This document shows, piece by piece, positions 1 to 5,905 of a DNA stretch of 20,599 nt; the stretch's first letter is position 1; every line of letters starts with the position of its first letter. The stretch spans positions 213,199 to 233,797 of the forward strand of contig MU657242.1 of the NCBI GenBank assembly GCA_026770575.1, given 5' to 3'. Made by a program: the position numbers and the translations under genes. Under the pieces are notes generated by a model. The model saw nothing but the letters and a program-made list of their open reading frames with translations. It was not told the DNA's origin and searched no databases. Source of the DNA: Pelagophyceae sp. CCMP2097 (Eukaryota > Sar > Pelagophyceae).

Positions 1-791
1 GACAGACATAATTGCCCCTGGTAATCCTTCAATCAAAGGACCCGAAGGGCCCTTGCCGTAAACTGACGTTGAATAAACGGCAAGGACCCTTCGGGTCCTC
101 AAGAATCGGCTAAAAAGTTTTTGTCAAGTTTTGAGGTGTGAGGGTTGTAATTTATACCCCGGGGAGACAACAAGAACTCTCAGAGAGCCACGTGCAGATC
201 AAGAGGTCCTGCGCAGGAGCGACTGGAATCGACCCGAAGGGCCTCAACCATGCTTCTCTGCCGGAAAACTCGGGACTCGTTGCATTCGGGCTTGCACTGG
301 TTGCTTTGTCTCCTCGGCGGCTCATTTTCTCGGCGGGCGGCTTTACTTTCGCACGCCGAAGCGGTACGAGGGCCGGCCAGGCAGTCCAGCACATTGTGGG
401 CCGGCGCGAGGGGCATTTAGCCTCGAAAAATACTTAACTTCCCTTCCGGCTTCAGTTGCACACGTCGCGACGTGCCGCGGTACTTCAACTAAAATTGTGA
501 ATTGTTCGCAAGATACAAACGATTTACCCAATTAAATACAAAAAGTCGTTTCCCGAAACGTGAGTAATTCTACGAAAATAACCTCCAAAACTCCCTTTGT
601 GACGTTTTAGCTACTCTTTATCTTTGGTGCGGCTGAGTTTGTGCTCTTTGACGTTTCCAAAACGCTATATCCGACTCTATAACTTTGAGACAGTCGAAAG
701 CCTTCCGGCACAGAGTTGCTTCCGGCAGGACCCTCTACTTGGGCGTTCGCAACCAGGGTTCCCTCGTTTCTCGTCGTTCCACCGCGGCCGG
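1..791. other. upstream non-coding region
   Basis: I see no convincing gene here. The short reading frames overlap on both strands, lack recognisable domains, and run through sequence that is less GC-rich than the coding parts. AT-richer stretches occur at 530-620, and TATA-like strings (CTATATCC, CTATAAC) occur at about 664-685, so the right half is a plausible promoter and 5' leader for the gene starting at 792. The reading frame of that gene is open back to 624, so an N-terminal extension of 56 residues cannot be excluded. Confidence 0.5.
37..99. repeat. 23-bp inverted repeat (hairpin)
   Basis: The arms lie at 37-59 and 77-99 and are separated by a 17-base loop. They pair over 23 positions with a single mismatch, which would be a G-U pair in RNA. 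The arm core is GACCCGAAGGGCCC, and a related core recurs once more near 230-244. No T-tract follows and no gene end is recognisable nearby, so the role (terminator-like stem, mobile-element end or chance palindrome) is open. Confidence 0.8.
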
Positions 792-2648
792 ATGGCGCCG
801 CGCATCGGGTCGAAGCGCGCGAGTGCGACGTCGCAGTACATGGGCGTCTTCAAAGACAAGTCCAAAGACCGCCGCCAGGACGCCCCCGCCTCCTCAACGA
901 GGTGGATCAGCCAGTTCCACGCTCAGGGCAAGCTCGTCCACTGCGGCTACTTCTACTCCGAGCTCGACGCCGCCCTGGCCTACGACGCTCGCGCGAAAGA
1001 CTTTGGAAGGCCTCTCAATTTCCAAGACGGCCGCGCGCCCCCCGCTGTCGAAGCGCCGCCGCGCAAGCTCCGAGCGGCGGCCTTCGAGCAGGCGCACTTC
1101 CTCGCAGCAGCGCCGCCGGCGTTCCAGCAGCCCTTCCGTCCCGCGGAGGGCGCGGCCTTCCGTCCCGAGGTTGTCGCGTTCGACATTGGAGACACGGTCC
1201 TCGCGCACTGCCTCGCCCAACCCGCCCACTTCTCCCAGACCAATCTCTTCGCCGGGCGAATCGTCGCCGTGCGTACACCCTTCTTTGATGCCCTCCCCCC
1301 CTGTTTCTGTGATGCACTGCTCGTTGACATGTCCCCTCACCCCGCATTTCTTCAGGTAAAACGGTACGAGCAAGAGTGGCTCTCCACGTACGACGTCGAC
1401 TTCGACCACGGCGTGCGCGAGTGCAACGTGCCCCCGCACGCCATGCAACTGCTGCGGCGGTTTTCGGCGGACGCGCAATTCCCACCGCACGCCTCGCTGA
1501 TGCGCCAGGAACCCATTCGTCCCGATGCTTTGATGCTCCACCGCCAGCAGCACCACGCCGGCATGCAGCAGCACCTGGCCTCGCTTCTGAGGCACAACGT
1601 CGAATCGCCGGGCTGGCCGCATCGGAAAATGTCGCCGCACCGAGAAATGCTCTGGCTCTCCGAGGCCGGCCAGCCCTTCACCGCGCCCTGGTCCTCCGTC
1701 GTCGCCAACCAGCGCATCGACGACCGCCCGGCCGCGCTTCCGCAGCCTGCGTTCCAGCAGACCGACGCGCCGTCCGAAGCCCCGTCCGCGCTCCACGCCC
1801 TGCGCGAGGCCGCCGTGCACCGGCCGCGCCTCGCCTCGTTCGAGGCGCCGCGCGTCTCCGCATGCAGCTCGCCGCACTCGGCGACGTGTAATTCTCGCTG
1901 CAAGCTCCAGCTCAGGATGGACGCGCCGCGCCTCGACGTCCCTCGCCTCGACGCGGCTCGGCCGACGATCCGCTCGCCGCCGCGCGACGCCATCGACGAC
2001 GATTTGTGCGACCCGCGCGGCGCCGCCGCTACTGCTTTAGCGGGCTTGGCAGACCTCGCTGGCCTCGCGGAAGTTGCCGCGAAAGCGCCGCGGTCGCCCG
2101 AGCGCCGTGCGGAGAGCCCGGCGCGGTCCGAAGGCTCTTCTTCCTCGTCGCGGTCCTCGAAAACGGACCGGAGGTCCTCGAAAACGGACCGGAGGTCCTC
2201 GAAAACGGACCGGAAACGCCGGCGGGAAGACGTCGAGATGCCGCGCCTCGTCTTGGAATTCCAAGGGCGGAAGACCCCGGAACTTTTGCGGCCCAAGTCT
2301 CCGCACACGAGCCCGCGCCGCACTCCGTCTTCGCCATTGACGATGCAGCCGGCGCAGCAGCTGCGCGCCTGCCAAACCGCGGACGGCAACGCTCGGCCGA
2401 TTGCTCCCGTCGACTGCGCGCCTCATCTGGCGCCGCCGCGGATTTTCCCCAACTCTGCGTTTTACGCGAATGCGGCGGCGCTGGGGGTGAGGCAACAAAT
2501 GTTTTGCCATCCGACTTTTTCTGTCCCTTTGGACTTTGCATTCGCACCGCAACAACACGCGTTTTCGCAGCCGCCGCACGACGCGCACATTTCGCACCGC
2601 CTCCACTGCGAGGCCGCCGCGTCGCAGTGGCGCAACCGCGCCGTCTGA
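792..2648 (+). CDS. AP2-domain protein with Tudor-like segment
   Basis: This is probably a nuclear DNA-binding or chromatin-associated protein. Residues about 14-77 match the AP2/ERF fold pattern: SQYMGV at the start, a central RWISQF strand, then GKLVHCGYF, the helix AALAYDARAKDFG and the closing PLNF. Residues about 127-190 look Tudor-like (FDIGDTVLA, GRIVAVKRY, STYDVDFDHG). An intron at 1269-1355 (GTGCGT to TTCTTCAG, 87 nt, phase 0, no stop) interrupts that second domain. Removing it joins GRIVA to VKRYEQEW and yields about 589 residues. The rest is Pro/Ala/Arg-rich, with a triple SSKTDRR repeat. ATG 792 is preferred because it has a good context (GCCGGATGG), lies just before the AP2 domain and coincides with the rise in GC; the frame is open from 624. 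Target genes are unknown. The AP2 call is firm, the Tudor call tentative. Confidence 0.75.
   Translation: MAPRIGSKRASATSQYMGVFKDKSKDRRQDAPASSTRWISQFHAQGKLVHCGYFYSELDAALAYDARAKDFGRPLNFQDGRAPPAVEAPPRKLRAAAFEQAHFLAAAPPAFQQPFRPAEGAAFRPEVVAFDIGDTVLAHCLAQPAHFSQTNLFAGRIVAVRTPFFDALPPCFCDALLVDMSPHPAFLQVKRYEQEWLSTYDVDFDHGVRECNVPPHAMQLLRRFSADAQFPPHASLMRQEPIRPDALMLHRQQHHAGMQQHLASLLRHNVESPGWPHRKMSPHREMLWLSEAGQPFTAPWSSVVANQRIDDRPAALPQPAFQQTDAPSEAPSALHALREAAVHRPRLASFEAPRVSACSSPHSATCNSRCKLQLRMDAPRLDVPRLDAARPTIRSPPRDAIDDDLCDPRGAAATALAGLADLAGLAEVAAKAPRSPERRAESPARSEGSSSSSRSSKTDRRSSKTDRRSSKTDRKRRREDVEMPRLVLEFQGRKTPELLRPKSPHTSPRRTPSSPLTMQPAQQLRACQTADGNARPIAPVDCAPHLAPPRIFPNSAFYANAAALGVRQQMFCHPTFSVPLDFAFAPQQHAFSQPPHDAHISHRLHCEAAASQWRNRAV
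1269..1355 (+). other. in-frame intron in AP2-domain gene
   Basis: This stretch starts GTGCGT and ends TTCTTCAG. It is 87 nt long, phase 0 and free of stops, so a gene finder could easily keep it as coding. The 29 residues it would encode interrupt an otherwise smooth Tudor-like strand pattern. The residues on either side read naturally once it is removed. Confidence 0.65.
2152..2214 (+). repeat. three exact 21-bp tandem copies in coding sequence
   Basis: Three identical units begin at 2152, 2173 and 2194. Each encodes the charged heptad SSKTDRR. The unit starts GGTCCTCGAAAACGG and carries GGTCC near one end and GGACC near the other. It resembles the GGTCCCTCGAAACGG units of the arrays elsewhere in this window, although here it is exonic. 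Confidence 0.9.
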
Positions 2649-3470
2649 CCTTTTTTCTCCTCTCGCAGCCTCAACGACAAGGCCTCTAGGAGAGGTCTTC
2701 TGTTGTCTATAAAACTGCACCCTTCGTCTCCAAACGCTCCCGGGGGAAATCACCCCGACACTGCCGGGCCGGGCCTGGACGCAAGGGTCCGATACGGACC
2801 CGCGCAAGACCCGGGGTAGGGTCCGGGTTCGGCCGAGGTTGCGACCCACGGCCGGGTCCGGGTTCGGCGCCCTCGGGTCCGGATCCGGGTCTCGAGGCTA
2901 CAGAAGCGGCAGGTTCAGGGGCTAGACCCGCGCCAGGGCCCAGTGCCAGGGGAAAGGCCCGACATAGCGACGTCGCGAGCGGCAACAGAGGCCGAGGGTA
3001 TAGCCGGGCAAGGGCAGGGTCGACAAAGCGTCCGGGTCCGACCCGGACCCGCGCAATACCCGGGTCCGGGTCAGGGTCCGGGTCCGGCCGAGGCCGCGGA
3101 CCCACGGCCGGGTCCGGGGTCCGGGTCCGGCCGAGGCCGCGGACCCACGGCCGGGTCCGGGGTCCGGGTCCGGCCTCGCCCACGAAGATCCGGGTCCGGG
3201 TCCGGGGCTTGTCGAAGACCCGGACCCGCGAACCGTTTGTCGACCCTGGTCCGGCTCCAGCTTGGTCGACTCGGAGGCCGCTCGGACCGACTCCGCGGCC
3301 GCGCGTGCCAGTCACAGTGGCCGTCACCGTGACGGTGCCCGGGGAATGTATCGCCGAACACTGCTAGATGACCGACACCGCCCGCCGCTTCTCTTCGCGC
3401 TCTCCCGTTTCTCTGCTCCCTGCGCTTGGCCTGCCCACCGCGCCGACTGTTTGATCAATATTGATTGCCC
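2649..3470. repeat. GGGTCC-rich low-complexity region with 43-bp tandem copies
   Basis: No gene is recognised here. From about 2815 to 3240 the sequence is dominated by GGGTCC/GGGTCCGG hexamer-like repeats. A 43-bp unit occurs twice in tandem (about 3081-3123 and 3124-3166), and a more diverged relative lies near 2826-2870. Long reading frames through this stretch only encode Gly/Pro/Asp/Arg repeats. A TATAAAA string lies at 2708-2714 without an obvious gene to serve. Between 3300 and 3470 there is a short palindrome around 3323-3335 and a 12-bp palindrome at 3454-3465. Confidence 0.75.
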
Positions 3471-3575
3471 GGTGAGGCGGCGTAGTCCCAGTCGCGCGGG
3501 TAGGCGGAGCCGCCGCAGATGAGGAGGGCCGGCTTGAAGATGGCCGCGAGTTCGGCGAGCTTGACAAAGTCGACG

Positions 3576-3593
3576 CACCGGCGCGACCTGCAA
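3576..3593 (+). repeat. left terminal inverted repeat
   Basis: The 18 bases beginning CACCGGCGCG form the left end of the element. Read on the minus strand, this end gives TTTGCAG followed by GTCGCGCCGGTG. The strand transcribed for SHMT would therefore meet a good 3' splice site inside the TIR. Confidence 0.8.
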
Positions 3594-3913
3594 ATCGAGC
3601 TTGTAAAGACTAAATATTGAATGCAAATACCAAAATTTTAAGCAAATACAAGGTTCAAAAAGCGGAACTTACCTCCCTCATTTAGTGCACGCGCCGGCGC
3701 CTATGCCTCCCGGGGACCGGCGTGCGCGCTGAAGTGGAGTGCGGATCGACGGTCACAGCCCGCGCCCCAAGAACGCTGCATCTTTCGCTTCAGCAGTTGG
3801 ACAACAACTGCCGGAGCGGTCGTCGGTGCTAATTTGAATCGGAAGGGTGTGCCAAGCTGCCCCCGGGACTGTTGAACTGCTGAAGCCAGAGGTGGGCCCC
3901 GGTTCCAAGACCC

Positions 3914-3921
3914 TATATATA
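3914..3921 (+). promoter_or_regulatory. TATA box inside the element
   Basis: TATATATA lies in an otherwise GC-rich stretch, 41 bases before the ATG at 3963. The spacing suits a short 5' leader, so the element seems to carry its own promoter for the following ORF. Confidence 0.55.
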
Positions 3922-3962
3922 GGTCCCGTGTGAATATCGCGCGCGTTTAAGCGCTGGAGCCG

Positions 3963-4865
3963 ATGGAGGATCAGTCGACGGTCCCTCGACGGCGCGCCGA
4001 ACCACCGAGAGACAGGTACGGGCAAGACAGTCAGCTTCGAGACTACGCGTACGAGGCCGTGGCCGACGTGCCCGAGTCGGTCGACACCGATGAATTCGAA
4101 GGAAACATCGTTTATTGGGGCGACGGTCGCCTCAAGTTCGTGGTCGAGCGCTTGATTTCCGACGACGACGCGAATGCGCGGCGGTTCGTCAACGAAGCTA
4201 GCATGGTGATGTTCAACGACATGGTGAACTGCGCGATTTCGTCGCGATTCTCGCTCATGATGAAATATGCTGGCACCGTCTCCTACAACCCCTCTTCTGG
4301 TGGTAGAGCGCGCGCCTGGTGCTTTAGCTCGCATCGCGCCAACGCCGAGGCCGAGGCCGCCGTGCCGGCGCGACGGTTGGGGTCGGCGCGACGACGCCCG
4401 GTGGTTTCCTGCCGCTGCGGCGCTTCTCACCGACGCGAATGCGTCCACTGGACGCGGCCGGATGCTCCGTCTTGCACGCAAATTGCGGGCGAGCTCGGCG
4501 AGGGTTACGCTTTACGGGCGGCGCCTGCGACGCCACCCGTGGCGGCCGGGAAGCGCATCCAAAGCGAGATGAACGAGGGCGTCCCAGACGCTTATCGCGA
4601 CACACCTTTCGAAAAGCGCCATGACGTCTGGCCAGAGCAATGCGCCGCCGCAAAGACGGAGCGGCGCTGGCAGCTGCGCGGCATGTCGTCGTCGAGGCAC
4701 CTCAACACCCTGCGCGACGTCAAGGGCGCGGACCGATCCCCCCAGGTCACTGGGCCCATTTCTGTCTTCGGCACGTTCTCCTTGTGGGTCCAAGACTTCG
4801 ACGCCGTTTACCGCACCAAACAAAAAGCCGACTTGATGATGTCTGCTCTCTTATTGCGAGTGTAA
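3963..4865 (+). CDS. unrecognised 300-residue protein carried by the TIR element
   Basis: I do not recognise this protein. The start has a good context (GAGCCGATGGAG) and follows a TATA box. Residues 1-100 look like real protein, acidic and mixed: RDYAYEAVADVPESVDTDEF, then GNIVYWGDGRLKFVVERL, then NEASMVMFNDMVNCAISSRF. The middle (about 105-190) is Ala/Arg/Cys-rich and less convincing, so an intron or frame change there is possible. The C-terminal part (about 200-300) again reads naturally (KRIQSEMNEGVPDAYRDTPF, SVFGTFSLWVQDFDAVYRTK). I see no signal peptide, membrane segment, or DDE or RNase-H-like transposase signature. The long minus-strand frame at 3753-4481 over the same bases is judged a shadow. 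As the only sizeable ORF with a promoter inside the element, it is either cargo or an unfamiliar mobility protein. Confidence 0.5.
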   Translation: MEDQSTVPRRRAEPPRDRYGQDSQLRDYAYEAVADVPESVDTDEFEGNIVYWGDGRLKFVVERLISDDDANARRFVNEASMVMFNDMVNCAISSRFSLMMKYAGTVSYNPSSGGRARAWCFSSHRANAEAEAAVPARRLGSARRRPVVSCRCGASHRRECVHWTRPDAPSCTQIAGELGEGYALRAAPATPPVAAGKRIQSEMNEGVPDAYRDTPFEKRHDVWPEQCAAAKTERRWQLRGMSSSRHLNTLRDVKGADRSPQVTGPISVFGTFSLWVQDFDAVYRTKQKADLMMSALLLRV

Positions 4866-5123
4866 TGGCATTGCTTGCTTATAATCCACCCTGGGTGGGG
4901 CTGCCCCAAAAGGTTGTTTTCCTGTAAAGCCAGAGACGCGCCCAGACGGTCGCACGTGGGCAGTGAGGACCACAGAGGATGTCCGAAGCATATATCGAGA
5001 TAATTTAAACTTTGAGAAGGCTCGTTTGGTGAAAATAGATCACGTCAAATTTTAAATGTCAGAGCAACTTTTGTACAAAATTTAAGAGCCACCCATTCTC
5101 TCGACCAATCCAAACACAGGAGC

Positions 5124-5141
5124 TTACAGGCCGCGCCGGTG
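5124..5141 (-). repeat. right terminal inverted repeat
   Basis: This end mirrors 3576-3593 with two differences. On the minus strand it reads CACCGGCGCGGCCTGTAAGC. A strong 5' splice site (GTAAGC) thus lies inside the TIR in the SHMT sense and is followed by AT-rich, intron-like sequence. Confidence 0.8.
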
Positions 5142-5246
5142 ACGAGACCCGTCTCAGGGTCGACCTTGTACGGCAGCGATTCGAAATACACCGGAGTCGC
5201 GGAGACGGCCTTGCGCGACATGGTCTTCTTGTCCAAGGTGTAAAAG

Positions 5247-5344
5247 CTGTTGGACGGGGGTGATTCGATTGTGGGCCCTTTCAAAACGTTGCGGCCCGCC
5301 CCGCTTTGCAGAAACGTTGCGCCCGCCCCGCTTTGCAGACGCAC
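5247..5344 (-). other. SHMT intron with an internal tandem duplication
   Basis: This 98-nt phase-2 intron (GTGCGT to CAACAG) joins GGHLTHG to FYTLDKKT. It contains two neighbouring copies of a 27-28 bp unit (5284-5311 and 5312-5338) that differ by one base, so even this small intron holds tandem repeats. It is typical of the donor style used in the gene. Confidence 0.75.
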
Positions 5345-5905
5345 CCGTGCGTCAAATGCCCGCCCGAGGGCAGGTCCAATCCCATGATGCGGTCGTAGGG
5401 CTTCAAGAGCCCGGTGTAGACCGCAAAGTTCGCGGGGGAGCCTGAGTACGGCTGCACGTTCACGCCCCAGGCCTGCATCAATCCTCGCGCGACAGAGGCC
5501 GCACGACGGGGGTCGGCCGCAACGGGGTGCTCTTTCGAAAGCGACCGTGGCCTCATGGAAGCCGTGGGGCGGCAAGGCGCGTCTCCCCAACTCGCGCACC
5601 TCGCTGTCGAGCGAGTACGCCTTGAGCGCCCGGTCGCGGCAGATGTTCTCGACCTGGTCGATGATCTCGTTGCCGCCGTAGTACCGCCGCCTGCAGCGCG
5701 AGTGAGACGAAGCGTCTGATGAGGCGACGTTTCCAATGACGACGCGTTCCAAATGAATGACGCACCCCGGGAGGCCTTCTGCGTATTTGTTCGTCAGGCA
5801 CGACCCGAGGCAGTCCATGATGGCGCGGCTGGCGAAGTTTTCCGATGCGATGAGTTCAATCGACGTAAACTGCCGCAGCTTCTCCTTTTCGATCAATTCG
5901 TGCCT

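Larger units (their letters stand above)
3576..5141. mobile_element. TIR element inserted in SHMT, 3-bp target duplication
   Basis: The left end starts CACCGGCGCGACCTGCAA. The right end, read on the minus strand, starts CACCGGCGCGGCCTGTAA, so 16 of 18 positions match. Both sides are flanked by ACG (3573-3575 and 5142-5144). Deleting 1566 bp plus one ACG gives GGT CTC GTC GAC TTT on the minus strand, which is the expected SHMT sequence TGL-V-DFVKL. The subterminal regions (about 3600-3670 and 5000-5100) are AT-rich, unlike the surroundings. The interior holds a TATA box and a 300-codon ORF. No known transposase domain is visible, so it is probably non-autonomous or carries cargo. CAC-starting TIRs with a 3-bp duplication recall the CACTA class, but this assignment is weak. 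Splice-like sites lie within both TIRs. Confidence 0.8.
3479..5903 (-). pseudogene. SHMT: serine hydroxymethyltransferase, truncated and interrupted
   Basis: SHMT is the PLP enzyme that interconverts serine and glycine while loading one-carbon units on tetrahydrofolate. The minus-strand exons are 5903-5766 ([20 protein letters not shown]), 5690-5600 ([15 protein letters not shown]), 5472-5345 ([33 protein letters not shown]), 5246-5142 ([27 protein letters not shown]) and 3575-3479 ([28 protein letters not shown]). Introns at 5691-5765, 5473-5599 and 5247-5344 are canonical (GTGCG...CAG) and join the frame cleanly. The 1566-bp element at 3576-5141 separates the last two blocks. The N-terminal tip is not found; a phase-2 acceptor at 5904-5905 abuts the repeat array. 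Everything after PRDWDYA is also missing, including the segment with the PLP-binding lysine. Roughly the N-terminal half of the enzyme is therefore represented. I call it a probable pseudogene; distant exons outside the window remain possible. Confidence 0.85.

Noticed and set aside
131..535. Reading frame of 134 residues near the left edge
   Set aside because: It has no domain, overlaps several equally long frames on both strands, and lies in AT-richer sequence without a plausible start context.
894..2849. Long minus-strand frames (894-1877, 1352-2389, 2037-2849)
   Set aside because: They are antisense shadows of the AP2 gene, caused by GC-rich codons. They give Arg-rich translations without domains.
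2707..3327. Minus-strand frame encoding Asp-Pro and Arg-Pro repeats
   Set aside because: It is a direct translation of the GGGTCC repeats. No start context and no non-repeat domain.
3753..4481. Minus-strand frame of 242 residues inside the TIR element
   Set aside because: It overlaps the plus-strand ORF that has a TATA box and a good start. The translation is His/Arg-rich and lacks domains. It could only be revived by transcript data.
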